Assembly (NCBI GenBank): GCA_020846145.1
Contig: JADLEL010000059.1
Coordinates: 1 to 32,690, forward strand
Length of the DNA stretch: 32,690 bases
Direction: 5' to 3'
From: Pirellulales bacterium
Lineage (GTDB): Bacteria; Planctomycetota; Planctomycetia; Pirellulales; Thermoguttaceae
In this document: positions 1 through 8,176 of the stretch, one piece after another
Layout: each line of letters starts with the position of its first letter
Position numbering within the stretch: position 1 is the stretch's first letter
Position numbers and translations under genes: made by a program
Notes under the pieces: model-generated
Told to the model about the DNA's origin: nothing
Database searches by the model: none
Seen by the model: the letters and a program-made list of their open reading frames with translations, nothing else

Positions 1-15
1 AATCGCCGGATAATA

Positions 16-40
16 GGGGTGGCAGTACAACTGCCACCCC
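16..40. repeat. Perfect 11-bp stem hairpin (REP-like palindrome)
   Basis: GGGGTGGCAGT at 16-26 is complementary to ACTGCCACCCC at 30-40 with a 3-base loop (ACA). No T tract follows directly, so this is more likely an intergenic palindromic repeat than a classical terminator, though it could end transcription of a gene to the left of the window. Confidence 0.7.
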
Positions 41-84
41 AACAAATTGAGGTTTTAGGATAAGTTCTTTTTTTCTCGCCATCA

Positions 85-105
85 ATTCATCCTTCAGCAT
101 TCAGC
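85..105. repeat. Heptamer array, three units (ATTCATC/CTTCAGC/ATTCAGC)
   Basis: Three consecutive 7-base units lie at 85-91, 92-98 and 99-105, ending 8 bases before the rmlA start codon. It belongs to the same family as the arrays at 9841, 15465, 16444, 29383 and 29822. Confidence 0.7.
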
Positions 106-113
106 AAATAATA

Positions 114-1040
114 ATGCCGAAAACTAACTACTATCGAAAGGGCATCGTTCTCGCCGGCGGAGCGGGAACTCGTCTGCATCCCATCACCCGAGCGGTGAGC
201 AAGCAACTGCTGCCGATCTACGACAAGCCGATGGTCTATTATCCGTTGTCGGTCTTGATGCTTGCGGGCATACGTGAGATTTTGCTGATCTCCACGCCCC
301 AGGATCTCGGCGGCTTTCAACGCCTGTTGGGCGACGGCAGCCGATTGGGCATCTCGCTGCAATACGCCGTCCAGCCGGAACCCAAGGGGCTGGCCCAGGC
401 CTTTCTCATCGGCCGGGACTTCATCGGCGACGACCGCGTGGCGTTGATCCTGGGCGATAATATCTTCTACGGACAGGGCTTTCAGGCGAGTTTGCAACGC
501 GCCGCCGGCCGCGCGAAAGGGGCGACGGTTTTCGCCTATTCCGTCAAGGACCCGCAACGCTACGGCGTGATCGATTTCGACGCGCGGGACCGCCCCCTGT
601 CGATCGAGGAAAAACCCCGCCGACCGCGCTCCAATTATGCGGTAACGGGTTTGTATTTTTACGACAATCGCGTGTCGGACATCGCCGCCGGCTTGGAGCC
701 TTCCGCGCGCGGCGAACTGGAAATCAGCGACGTGAACCGCGCCTATCTGGAGCGCGGCCAGTTGGCGGTCGAACGCCTCGGCCGCGGCTTCGCCTGGCTC
801 GATACCGGCACGGAGGCTTCGCTCTTGCAAGCCGCGAATTTCGTGCAGACCATCGAGGAACGGCAAGGTTTCAAAATCGCCTGTCTCGAAGAAGTCGCTT
901 ACCGAAAGGGATTCATCGACGAATTTCAATTGGCGAATCTGGCTCGGGAGTATAGAAATTCCTACGGCGAATACCTCTTGCATTTGATCGAGGAACAAGC
1001 GACTCCCGCCGCGCGTAAACGCGGTAGAAAAGCCGCTTGA
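114..1040 (+). CDS. rmlA: Glucose-1-phosphate thymidylyltransferase
   Basis: Makes dTDP-glucose from glucose-1-phosphate and dTTP, the first step of dTDP-rhamnose and related sugar synthesis in the cytoplasm. The 308-residue product starts with the nucleotidyltransferase signature ([20 protein letters not shown], residues 15-34). It also has the DKPMVYYPL segment, the metal/nucleotide loop LGDNIFYG near residue 112, and an EEKP motif near 162. All are diagnostic of the RmlA family, and length is slightly above the usual ~290 because of a basic C-terminal tail (ARKRGRKAA). The ATG at 114 is the first in frame and sits just after a heptamer array; no clear Shine-Dalgarno is seen. Other rml genes are not next to it on the right, where a 465-base gap follows; they may lie left of the window. 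A long antisense open frame covers it but has no family match. Confidence 0.95.
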   Translation: MPKTNYYRKGIVLAGGAGTRLHPITRAVSKQLLPIYDKPMVYYPLSVLMLAGIREILLISTPQDLGGFQRLLGDGSRLGISLQYAVQPEPKGLAQAFLIGRDFIGDDRVALILGDNIFYGQGFQASLQRAAGRAKGATVFAYSVKDPQRYGVIDFDARDRPLSIEEKPRRPRSNYAVTGLYFYDNRVSDIAAGLEPSARGELEISDVNRAYLERGQLAVERLGRGFAWLDTGTEASLLQAANFVQTIEERQGFKIACLEEVAYRKGFIDEFQLANLAREYRNSYGEYLLHLIEEQATPAARKRGRKAA

Positions 1041-1327
1041 AATGCCGCATCCCAAATCGAAACGCAAGGCGGGGCAACCAGCTTCCGCACGATGAGTTCG
1101 ATCGACGCCGTCTTGGGCGTTCGCAAGAATAAATGGCGGCAATCTTGAAATGTAAATCTCGTTCATTTCCCGATTCGCTCCCCTCCTATGAGCTATTTTT
1201 TTAATGCGTCGAGCATCATTTTTTTCAATAATCCAAAATTCATAGCCCGATAACCCCCTCTAAAGAATGGATTTTTGCGCGAAGTCGAACAAAATGGGCA
1301 AAGGGCGAATTTTTTTCGAAAAAATGC

Positions 1328-1355
1328 TTGACAAGGCATTTACGCTTGGTACAAT
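1328..1355 (+). promoter_or_regulatory. Sigma70-type promoter for the PEP-CTERM gene leader
   Basis: TTGACA at 1328-1333 and TACAAT at 1350-1355 are separated by 16 bases, close to the consensus. Predicted start of transcription is near 1362, giving a leader of about 390 bases to the PEP-CTERM start or about 145 bases to the small open frame at 1506. Nothing gene-like is visible between rmlA and this promoter (1041-1327), only short hairpins followed by T tracts near 1190-1235. Confidence 0.65.
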
Positions 1356-1753
1356 CAGGACAGATTAACTCAATGGAGTCGAGGTCAGGGAGGTTTCGTC
1401 CAATCACTGTTCCTTTGACGGTGCCTTCACGACTTTTCTCGAAAATGTGTAGCGAAACTAGTGGTTTGAACCTTTTAGCCGGGCGTTAACGCCCAGGAGG
1501 TAGCGGTGCGAATCCGAGATGCCGATAAACCGATGGCGTTATGCGCATTGTTTGGATGTGCAGCGCCTATTGTTGTTTCTTGAGCGCTCGATTCGCCATT
1601 CAGACCAAAAACATTGTCTGGACGCGTTTGCCAAGAGTGATTCCGGCCAACCCTGAAAAGTTTCCGCAGGCTCTTGGCGTGATTTAGCTGACGTTGATTT
1701 TTAACATCCCATTGATTTACCCTTACCCGGGCGAGAACGCCCAGGAGGCAGCG
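1356..1753 (+). promoter_or_regulatory. Long 5' leader with duplicated hairpin/RBS module
   Basis: The stretch between the promoter and the PEP-CTERM start is about 400 bases. It carries two copies of a module: a GGGCG..CGCCC hairpin overlapping AGGAGG, then GTGCGAAT. The copies begin near 1479 and 1727, and the two GTG codons are 248 bases apart. Between them, GCCAAGAG (1630-1637) and CTCTTGGC (1671-1678) form an 8-bp inverted repeat. No known riboswitch consensus was recognised. Each hairpin reaches the edge of an RBS, so folding could hide it; that role is inference. Confidence 0.4.
1506..1583 (+). CDS. Possible 25-residue leader peptide or truncated gene copy
   Basis: A GTG at 1506 follows AGGAGG (1495-1500) at ideal spacing and opens a 25-codon frame ending in TGA at 1581-1583. 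Its start, VRIR followed by a hydrophobic, Cys- and Ala-rich stretch, resembles the start of the PEP-CTERM protein encoded from 1754 (VRIR...CALASC). It may be a decayed duplicate of that signal peptide or a regulatory leader peptide. Translation is not shown; the RBS quality and the parallel start are the only support. Confidence 0.3.
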   Translation: MRIRDADKPMALCALFGCAAPIVVS

Positions 1754-2560
1754 GTGCGAATTCGACAACTGATCAATCGAGCGGCTTTCTGCGCGCTCGC
1801 GTCTTGCGTCTTTTTGATGTCGGGGATTGCCAACTTATCCTTTGGCGGTTTGATTAACGATCCCGCATCGAATTACATCTATGAATGGAATGAATTTTTC
1901 ACTTCCACCCGGCCCTCCACGGCGGGGCTCACCTTCGGAACTCCACAAGTATTAAGTGGAAATGTTCTCGATTTTGCGAACAATCTGCAATTCTCCTCGG
2001 TTTCCGGCGGCGCCACCCCATCCGATTTTGTGGATGGCAAGCTCGTCTTGGACATTCAGGCCAAACCGAACTTCGCCATCGGCTCCGTCACGCTCTTTGA
2101 ACGCGGCACCTATAGTTTTGGTTTTGGCGGAACATCCACCACGGGGGCGCAGGTGCAACTGCTCGGCGCCACGCTGAACATCACGGAAATCGATGGCGTT
2201 CCCGTAAGCGGCGCCAACTATCCGGGGATCATGAATTTTAACGTTCCTCCCCCCACCCAAGCCGGTTCAAAGACTTTTTTGAAAACGGTTGACCCGGATG
2301 CGGGTAATTGGGCCGGCGACATGACGATCAGTCTTGCCGCCTTTTATAGCGATCCCGCCAATCAGGGGAAAAACGTAACCGGTGTCAAGCTTATTTTCAA
2401 TAATCAGCTTGAAACTGCCGTGGGCACTTCCACTCACTCCTTCATCGATAAAAAAGACGTACGTATTAGCGTCGGTCCCTTAACAATTCCCGAACCGAGT
2501 TCGTTCGTCCTGTTGGGCATGGGCGCTTTGCTGTTCGTCCTGGTTCGGAAACGCAAATAG
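1754..2560 (+). CDS. PEP-CTERM sorting domain protein
   Basis: A secreted protein of unknown function, predicted to be processed by an exosortase (EpsH/XrtA type) at the cell envelope. I chose the GTG at 1754 because AGGAGG (1743-1748) lies 5 bases upstream, and because the frame further upstream reads through the hairpin module. The 268-residue product begins with basic residues and a hydrophobic signal segment (about residues 8-32). The body is beta-rich with no recognised catalytic motif. The C-terminus has the sorting signal IPEPSSFVLLG, a hydrophobic helix and a final RKRK cluster, the classic tripartite PEP-CTERM arrangement. It appears monocistronic: it has its own promoter at 1328 and a strong hairpin at 2598 after the stop. 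No exosortase gene is in the window. Confidence 0.85.
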   Translation: MRIRQLINRAAFCALASCVFLMSGIANLSFGGLINDPASNYIYEWNEFFTSTRPSTAGLTFGTPQVLSGNVLDFANNLQFSSVSGGATPSDFVDGKLVLDIQAKPNFAIGSVTLFERGTYSFGFGGTSTTGAQVQLLGATLNITEIDGVPVSGANYPGIMNFNVPPPTQAGSKTFLKTVDPDAGNWAGDMTISLAAFYSDPANQGKNVTGVKLIFNNQLETAVGTSTHSFIDKKDVRISVGPLTIPEPSSFVLLGMGALLFVLVRKRK

Positions 2561-2597
2561 TTTCTTTCGAGCGCATTTTCATCGCTGCCTTCAACGT

Positions 2598-2630
2598 GGC
2601 AAGCTCGACGAGTTCGGGCTTGCCGCTTTT
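2598..2630 (+). terminator. Rho-independent terminator after PEP-CTERM gene
   Basis: GGCAAGCTCGA (2598-2608) pairs with TTCGGGCTTGCC (2613-2624) to form an 11-bp stem with one G-T pair and a five-base loop, followed by GCTTTT. The T tract is short, so efficiency is uncertain. Confidence 0.55.
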
Positions 2631-2758
2631 CGTTGATATCGGCGATTCTCGCTCTCGCGTCGGTTTTACCGGTTCTTTTCCGTCCGTCCGAACCCATACC
2701 GAGGGAGGGGTGTCCCTTGTTAGGTGCCGATTCAATCATCAAAATAATGCAGAGTGAA

Positions 2759-2787
2759 TTGAAACGTTGATTTGAAATCCATAATTT
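2759..2787 (+). promoter_or_regulatory. Candidate promoter of argG
   Basis: TTGAAA (2759-2764) and TAATTT (2782-2787) are 17 bases apart, placing the transcript start about 20 bases before the argG ATG at 2813. An AAGGA-type RBS lies near 2799. The -10 is only a partial match. Confidence 0.35.
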
Positions 2788-2812
2788 GAAATCGTCAAAA
2801 AGGACACTTCCC

Positions 2813-4027
2813 ATGCCTAGCTGCGTTTTAGCGTATTCCGGCGGTTTGGATACTTCGGTCATTTTGGGTTGGTTGATGGACGAGGGCTACGACGTCCATG
2901 CGGTGTATGTCGATCTCGGCCAGCCCTGCGAGGATCGCGAGGCGATTCTCGAAAAGGCACGGAAGATCGGGGCCAAGTCGGCGCGGATCATCGACGCGCA
3001 AGAGGAGCTTTGCCGCGATTTCGCCTTTCCCGTAATGCAGTGGCAGGCGAAATACGAGGGCGTGTATCTGTTGGGCACGTCGATCGCCCGGCCGCTGATC
3101 TCGAAAATCTGCCTGCAAGTCGCCCGGGAAGTCGGCGCGGAGGTTTACGCCCACGGGGCGACCGGCAAGGGGAACGACCAGTGCCGCTTCCAACTGGCCG
3201 CCGAGGCGCTCGCTCCCAAGATCCAGGTGCTGGCCCCGTGGCGGATCGAAAAATTCCGCCAGAAATTCCCCGGCCGGCAGGCGATGATCGCCTACTGCCA
3301 GGAGAAAAACATCCCGGTCAAGGTTTCGGCGTCGAAGCCGTACAGTTCCGACGAGAACTGCCTGCACATCAGCTACGAGGCGGGCAAGCTCGAAGAGATG
3401 GACGTGAGCGGCGTCGAACTGGTCGAGTTCGGTATGTGCGTGTTGCCGCAGAATGCGCCCGACGAGATCGAAAGCGTAACCATCGAATTCCGCTCCGGTG
3501 TGCCGGTCAAGGTGAACGACGATCCGCTGGACGCCTACGATACGGTCGCGTGGCTGAACGAGATCGGCGGCCGCAACGGCATCGGCCTGCTCGACATGGT
3601 CGAAAATCGTTTCGTGGGCATGAAGAGCCGCGGCGTCTATGAAGCGCCCGGCATGACAATTCTTTACGAAGCCCATCGGCTCATCGAGCAGCTTACGATG
3701 GACCGCGACCTCATGCACCTCCGCGACCGGCTGGCCCCGGAAGTGGCCGAGATGGTCTATTACGGTTTTTGGTACGGCGCAAAGATGGACGCCCTTTTGG
3801 CGTTCATCCGCGAGGCGCAAAAGCCGGTAACCGGCGAAGTGACGCTGAATCTCTACAAAGGCAACATCATGGTCGCCCGCCGCAGCAGCCCGGTGAGCCT
3901 CTACGACGAGGGCATCGCGACGATGGAAGGCGGCGGCAGCTACAACCAAACCGACGCCGAGGGCTTCTTGCGCATTCAGGGATTGCCGGGAAGAGTGCAA
4001 GCGAGGATTAGGCCGAGGCAGTATTGA
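2813..4027 (+). CDS. argG: Argininosuccinate synthase
   Basis: Joins citrulline and aspartate with ATP hydrolysis to AMP, the penultimate step of arginine synthesis in the cytoplasm. The 404-residue product starts at ATG 2813, preceded by AAGGA at good spacing; an upstream in-frame ATG at 2786 would add nine unconserved residues. The N-terminal ATP pyrophosphatase loop AYSGGLDTS (about residues 6-14) is followed by family motifs: GKGNDQCRFQ near 120 and SSDENCLHISYEAG near 180. C-terminal TLNLYKGNIMV and SLYDEGIATM segments complete the family pattern. Length matches the family norm of ~400. The N-A-type genes that often accompany it (argH, argF) are not adjacent, so it is a stand-alone gene here. 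Confidence 0.96.
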   Translation: MPSCVLAYSGGLDTSVILGWLMDEGYDVHAVYVDLGQPCEDREAILEKARKIGAKSARIIDAQEELCRDFAFPVMQWQAKYEGVYLLGTSIARPLISKICLQVAREVGAEVYAHGATGKGNDQCRFQLAAEALAPKIQVLAPWRIEKFRQKFPGRQAMIAYCQEKNIPVKVSASKPYSSDENCLHISYEAGKLEEMDVSGVELVEFGMCVLPQNAPDEIESVTIEFRSGVPVKVNDDPLDAYDTVAWLNEIGGRNGIGLLDMVENRFVGMKSRGVYEAPGMTILYEAHRLIEQLTMDRDLMHLRDRLAPEVAEMVYYGFWYGAKMDALLAFIREAQKPVTGEVTLNLYKGNIMVARRSSPVSLYDEGIATMEGGGSYNQTDAEGFLRIQGLPGRVQARIRPRQY

Positions 4028-4135
4028 GATAAAGGAATGGAAAAACCATAAATTTCCGATATAATTGATTAGTATGAATTCAATGCACTGAAACCGATTG
4101 GGATTTTTTGAATTTTACATTCGGAGCAACCTCTC

Positions 4136-4801
4136 ATGGCCACCGTCACCGCACCTCACGCCGGCAAATGGACCGTTGCCGACCTGTTGGAGCAGCTTGG
4201 CAATGTTCCACCGAACCGCATCCACCTTGTTCCTTCTCCGGGCAATGCTACAGAAGAAGATTTACTAGATCAACTCGACCATCACGATCGAGCATGCGAA
4301 CTCGTTGATGGCGTTCTTGTGGAGAAAACCATGGGTGCAATTGAATCGATTTTGGCGATGGCGATCGGCGGTTACCTTCGAGCATTCGTGAGAAAACTCA
4401 AGTTGGGAATAGTCCTTGGACCGGATGGTCCTTTGCGAATCCTGTTCGATCAAGTTCGCATACCCGACGTTAGCTTCGTGAGCAGGAAAAAGTTTCCCGG
4501 CGGCAAATTGCCCAAAGATCCGATTTTCAACGTCGCGCCCGATTTGGCTGTCGAAGTGCTTTCGCCGGGCAACAGCAAAAAGGAAATGGATCGCAAACTC
4601 AACGATTATTTCACCGCCGGCGTGGAACTGGTTTGGTATATCGACCCCGTGACGCGCACCGCCACGGTTTATACTTCGCTCGAGCAGTGTGAAACACTCG
4701 ATGAATCTCAGGCCCTCACTGGCGGAAAAGTCTTGCCGGGATTCGAATTGCCGCTGAAGGATTTATTCGCCGAAGTCGAATTGGAATCGGATCTGGAATA
4801 A
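4136..4801 (+). CDS. Uma2 family endonuclease (DUF820)
   Basis: A 221-residue member of the Uma2/DUF820 family, which has a PD-(D/E)xK nuclease fold and unknown physiological role; the family is often expanded in cyanobacteria and planctomycetes. Visible family marks are the ELVDGVLVEKTMG segment (about 55-67), the strand-turn RIPDVSFVSRKK (about 117-128), and the core APDLAVEVLSPGNS (about 143-156). A helix with KEMDRKLNDYFTAGVELVWYIDP follows. The acidic residues in PDV and EVLSP and the following Lys are candidate metal/catalytic residues. The ATG at 4136 follows an ERV-poor purine stretch (GGAG near 4122). A TATAAT at 4060-4065 could be its -10, but no good -35 is seen. Confidence 0.85.
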   Translation: MATVTAPHAGKWTVADLLEQLGNVPPNRIHLVPSPGNATEEDLLDQLDHHDRACELVDGVLVEKTMGAIESILAMAIGGYLRAFVRKLKLGIVLGPDGPLRILFDQVRIPDVSFVSRKKFPGGKLPKDPIFNVAPDLAVEVLSPGNSKKEMDRKLNDYFTAGVELVWYIDPVTRTATVYTSLEQCETLDESQALTGGKVLPGFELPLKDLFAEVELESDLE

Positions 4802-4820
4802 AGAACGCCGCTTCGCCGCC

Positions 4821-5030
4821 ATGATAAAAAATCCCGCAATTCTCGAAGCATTCGAGCAAAAACTCACCGCCAGCCACAAGGCCGATCCCGCGGAAAGTAT
4901 GCGGATTTTCGAAGAGCTTCACCGTTTCGCGTTCCAGTTGGGAAAGTTTTCCCGCGCCAATCCCCTCGAAGGCATTGAAACCGTTATTCGATTAGCAAGC
5001 ATACTTAGAAGTGTTAAGAGAGCTCCTTAA
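4821..5030 (+). CDS. Small conserved partner of nucleotidyltransferase gene
   Basis: Encodes 69 residues, mostly helical and charged, with a central FEELHRFAFQLG segment and an ending NPLEGIETVIRLASIL. From general knowledge, short proteins of this type (ending DPLEGIExxIRLAR) often precede a nucleotidyltransferase gene in many bacteria; their function is not established. It starts 19 bases after the Uma2 stop, and its end overlaps the next gene by 20 bases, indicating translational coupling. It could be an antitoxin-like partner, but that is speculative. Confidence 0.6.
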   Translation: MIKNPAILEAFEQKLTASHKADPAESMRIFEELHRFAFQLGKFSRANPLEGIETVIRLASILRSVKRAP

Positions 5031-5568
5031 AAAAGTCGCTATCGGATTAGATAACGCTTCGCTGCCGTACATGATTTTCGGCGGCCAAGCGGTGTTGGTT
5101 TACGGAAAGCCGCGACTCACCCAGGATATCGATATCACTCTCGGACTCGAACCGCTTCAAGCCCAACCGGTTATCGATCTTATCGAACAATTGGGCTTAA
5201 AAATCCTCGTTGGCAACGTCGAAGAATTTCTCGCGCAAACTTTCGTCTTGCCCGTAATCGATCCCGAATCGCAATTGCGGATCGATTTCGTCTTTTCGCT
5301 AACGCCTTTCGAGCGTCAAGCCATCGAGCGCAGCCGCATCGTGGAAATCGACGGCATTCCCGTGCGTTATATCTCCCTCGAAGATTTGATCGTCACGAAA
5401 ACCATTGCCGGTCGGCCTCGCGATCTGGAAGATGTCAAAGGCGTCATTCTGAAAAATCCGAAATACGACCGCATTTTCGTGGAAAAATGCCTACGGATGT
5501 TCGACCGGGAATTGGATTGCGACTTTTGTGCGGTTTTTCACGATATTCAGCGACAAATTGTCGTGTAG
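5011..5568 (+). CDS. Nucleotidyltransferase family protein
   Basis: Encodes 185 residues with a minimal nucleotidyltransferase core. MIFGGQAVLVYGKPRLTQDI (about residues 21-40) supplies the Gly-Gly loop and the first carboxylate of the DxD pair, continuing as DIDITLG; the third acidic residue is likely in RIDFVFSL near residue 92. A later SLEDLIVTKTIAGRPRDLED segment resembles AbiEii/MNT-type proteins, in which a Lys-rich helix follows. The start is GTG at 5011 inside the end of the 69-residue upstream gene. Proteins of this kind can act as toxins or antitoxins by AMPylation or nucleotide addition to RNA, but substrate cannot be read from sequence. Confidence 0.75.
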   Translation: MLRELLKKVAIGLDNASLPYMIFGGQAVLVYGKPRLTQDIDITLGLEPLQAQPVIDLIEQLGLKILVGNVEEFLAQTFVLPVIDPESQLRIDFVFSLTPFERQAIERSRIVEIDGIPVRYISLEDLIVTKTIAGRPRDLEDVKGVILKNPKYDRIFVEKCLRMFDRELDCDFCAVFHDIQRQIVV

Positions 5569-5597
5569 AAAACTGGGACTCGATCGAAAACAATTTG

Positions 5598-7301
5598 ATG
5601 AACGCATTCGTCAGTCGAATAAATGACGGCCTGCATGCGCCGAATTCCCCCCCTGGCGCCTCCGGCGTCTCCATCGGCGAGTATCTGATTCGCCGCTTGC
5701 AGGAATACGGCGTGCGCGACGTGTTCGGCATTCCCGGCGATTACGTGCTGGCGTTTTACGCAATGCTGGAAAAAAGCCCCCTCCGGCTCATCGGCTGCAC
5801 ACGGGAAGATTGCGCCGGATTCGCCGCCGACGCCTACGCCCGACTGAACGGCATCGGCGCGGTCTGCGTTACCTACTGCGTGGGCGGATTGAGCCTTTGC
5901 AACGCAGTCGCCTGCGCCTACGCCGAAAAGTCGCCGGTGGTGGTCGTCAGCGGCTCGCCGGGCATGAGGGAGCGGTTCAACAATCCGCTCTTGCACCATC
6001 GGGTGAAGGATTTTCATACGCAGGCCGAAGTTTTTCGCAAGCTCTGCGCCGCCGAGGCCGAATTGAACGATCCGCAGACCGCGCTCCGCGAGATCGACCG
6101 CGTCCTCGATGCCGTCGTCCGCCGCCGCCGGCCGGGCTACCTCGAACTGCCGCGCGACTTGGTGAACGTCGTGCCCGAGGGCATCCACATCCCCTTTTTC
6201 AAGGAACTCCAAAGCGATCCAGAAACGCTGGCCGAAGCCGTCGCCGAGGCCGCCCGCCGCATCGCTGCGAGCCAAAGGCCGATCATCATCGCGGGCGTGG
6301 AAATCCACCGCTTCGGCCTGCAAAACAAGCTGCTGGAATTTGCCGAAGGAGCGGGCATCGCCATCGTCGCCACCATGCTCGGCAAAAGCGTGATCGGCGA
6401 GGAGCACCCGCTCTTCGCGGGCATCTACGAGGGCGGGCTGGGCGTCGAAGAAGTTACCCGCTTCGTCGAGGAGAGCGATTGCGTCGTCCTGCTGGGCGAG
6501 TTCATGACCGACATCAACATGGGCATCTTCACCGCGAATCTCCCGCCGGCGCATTGCATCTATGCCACCAGCGAAGTGCTGCGGATCAGCCACCACCATT
6601 TCCAGGGCGTGCTACTTAAAGATTTTCTCCAGGGGCTGGTGGATGCCAACCTCAAAACGCCGCCGCGGACCATGCCCCCGCGGGCCGACGCCGCCTACAA
6701 GAATTTCTCGCTCCGCCCCGACGAGCCGATCACCATCCGCCGCCTCATTCTCCGCTTGAACCAGAGCCTCGACGAGACCGTGGTGATTATCGCCGATCCG
6801 GGCGACGCGCTCTTTGCCTCGAGCGAACTGGTGATCCCCCGCCAAACCGATTTCATGAGTCCGGCGTACTACACTTCGATGGGTTTTGCCGTGCCCGCGG
6901 CCTTGGGGGCGATGGTCGCCCGCCCCGACCTGCGGCCCGTGGTGCTGGTGGGCGACGGGGCGTTCCAGATGACCGGCATGGAGCTTTCCACCATCGCGAT
7001 GCACGGCTTCAGCCCCATCGTGATCGTGCTCGACAACCGCGGCTACGGCACCGAACGGATGCTGCATCGCGGCGATCACCGGTTCAACGACGTCCATCCC
7101 TGGGCCTACCACAAACTGCCCGAAGTGCTCGCCGCCGGCCGCGGCTACGACATCCGCACCGAAGGCGATTTCGACCGCGCGCTCGAGGCCGCCTTCGCCG
7201 ATCGTTCCGGCTTCAGCCTGCTCCACGTCCACCTCGCGGAGGACGATTTCAGCAATACCCTCGAACGCATGACCAAATTGCTCTCCCGCCGCGTAGGATA
7301 A
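5598..7301 (+). CDS. Thiamine diphosphate-dependent 2-keto acid decarboxylase
   Basis: Likely decarboxylates a 2-keto acid (pyruvate or indolepyruvate type) to an aldehyde. The 567-residue product has the three-domain ThDP enzyme layout. The N-terminal PYR domain has the activating Glu in TREDCAGFAADAYARLNG (about 54-71). The HH pair in PLLHHRVKDFH (about 130) is typical of the pyruvate/indolepyruvate decarboxylase group. The C-terminal PP domain has the cofactor motif GDGAFQMTGMELS...LDNRGYGTE (about 452-490), where the Glu after GYGT matches the catalytic Glu of decarboxylases. The start at ATG 5598 keeps the usual family length; an upstream in-frame ATG would overlap the preceding gene. 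It is 29 bases after the nucleotidyltransferase and 5 bases before the SDR gene, suggesting one transcript. Exact substrate is uncertain. Confidence 0.85.
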   Translation: MNAFVSRINDGLHAPNSPPGASGVSIGEYLIRRLQEYGVRDVFGIPGDYVLAFYAMLEKSPLRLIGCTREDCAGFAADAYARLNGIGAVCVTYCVGGLSLCNAVACAYAEKSPVVVVSGSPGMRERFNNPLLHHRVKDFHTQAEVFRKLCAAEAELNDPQTALREIDRVLDAVVRRRRPGYLELPRDLVNVVPEGIHIPFFKELQSDPETLAEAVAEAARRIAASQRPIIIAGVEIHRFGLQNKLLEFAEGAGIAIVATMLGKSVIGEEHPLFAGIYEGGLGVEEVTRFVEESDCVVLLGEFMTDINMGIFTANLPPAHCIYATSEVLRISHHHFQGVLLKDFLQGLVDANLKTPPRTMPPRADAAYKNFSLRPDEPITIRRLILRLNQSLDETVVIIADPGDALFASSELVIPRQTDFMSPAYYTSMGFAVPAALGAMVARPDLRPVVLVGDGAFQMTGMELSTIAMHGFSPIVIVLDNRGYGTERMLHRGDHRFNDVHPWAYHKLPEVLAAGRGYDIRTEGDFDRALEAAFADRSGFSLLHVHLAEDDFSNTLERMTKLLSRRVG

Positions 7302-7306
7302 AACTC

Positions 7307-8044
7307 ATGCCAAAACTCGCTCTCATCACCGGCAGCGGCAAACGCCGTTTGGGGAACGCGGTGGCGTTCGCGCTGGCCGAGCGCGGTTTCGATATTGCAT
7401 TGCATTACAATCGCTCCGCCGCGGAAGCGAAAAATTCGGTCGGGGAGTTGAAGAAATTCGGCGTTCGCGTCGAAACCTATCAGGCCGATCTGGCCGATGA
7501 AAACCAAATCGCCCGGCTCTTCGCGGGCGTCGAAAAAGACTTCGGCCGGCTCGACGTGCTGGTTACCGCCGCGGCCATCTGGGAATCGAAGCCCCTCGAG
7601 CAAGTTACCGCCGACGACGTGCGGCGGCACTTCGAGATCAACGCCCTGGGTACTTTTTTGTGCTGCCAAAGGGCGGGAGAAATCATGGTCCGGCAGCCGG
7701 AAGGCGGCGCGATCGTAACCATCGGCGATTGGGCCACCGCGCGGCCCTATCCGCACTATGCGGCGTATTTTCCCAGCAAGGGGGCCATTCCCGCGATCAC
7801 CCGCACGTTCGCCGTCGAGCTTGCCCGCCGCAATCCGGCGATTCGCGTGAACTGCATCCTGCCCGGCCCGGTAATGGTCCCCGAAGACCTTGCCGAACAC
7901 GAAGTGAAAGGGGCGGTGGCCGGCACGCTATTAAAGCGGCTCGGAAAGCCGGAGAACATCGCCCAAGCGGTGGCGTTCTTTGTCGAGAACGATTACGTCA
8001 CGGGCGTGTGCTTGCCGGTGGACGGGGGAAGAACTATCGGTTAG
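7307..8044 (+). CDS. SDR family NAD(P)-dependent oxidoreductase
   Basis: A 245-residue classical short-chain dehydrogenase/reductase. The cofactor loop is TGSGKRRLG (about 8-16); the two basic residues favour NADPH, as in pteridine reductases. The central NAG motif is replaced by TAAA near 87-90. The catalytic pair is Tyr and Lys of YFPSK (about 156-160). ILPGPV and the C-terminal TGVCLPVDGGRTIG are also typical. It begins 5 bases after the decarboxylase stop, so the two are probably co-translated. The reductase could act on the aldehyde made by the decarboxylase or be a pteridine/3-oxoacyl reductase; sequence alone does not decide. The 130-base gap to the next, convergent gene holds only a small CATGC/GCATG palindrome at 8059. 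Confidence 0.85.
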   Translation: MPKLALITGSGKRRLGNAVAFALAERGFDIALHYNRSAAEAKNSVGELKKFGVRVETYQADLADENQIARLFAGVEKDFGRLDVLVTAAAIWESKPLEQVTADDVRRHFEINALGTFLCCQRAGEIMVRQPEGGAIVTIGDWATARPYPHYAAYFPSKGAIPAITRTFAVELARRNPAIRVNCILPGPVMVPEDLAEHEVKGAVAGTLLKRLGKPENIAQAVAFFVENDYVTGVCLPVDGGRTIG

Positions 8045-8176
8045 CGACTTCTTGTTTTCATGCTTGCATGTCTAATGGAAGAATCTGTTGGGCCGAAAAG
8101 TCAGACCAAGTTTTCAGAAAAGGGAGCATAACAATATGTGTGGCTAGATGAAATTGACACGCGTAACGCTTGCGGT

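Noticed and set aside
1500..1530. tRNA T-arm-like GGTGCGAATCC
   Set aside because: No matching acceptor, D or anticodon arms nearby; the same string recurs at 1754 as the start of the PEP-CTERM coding region.
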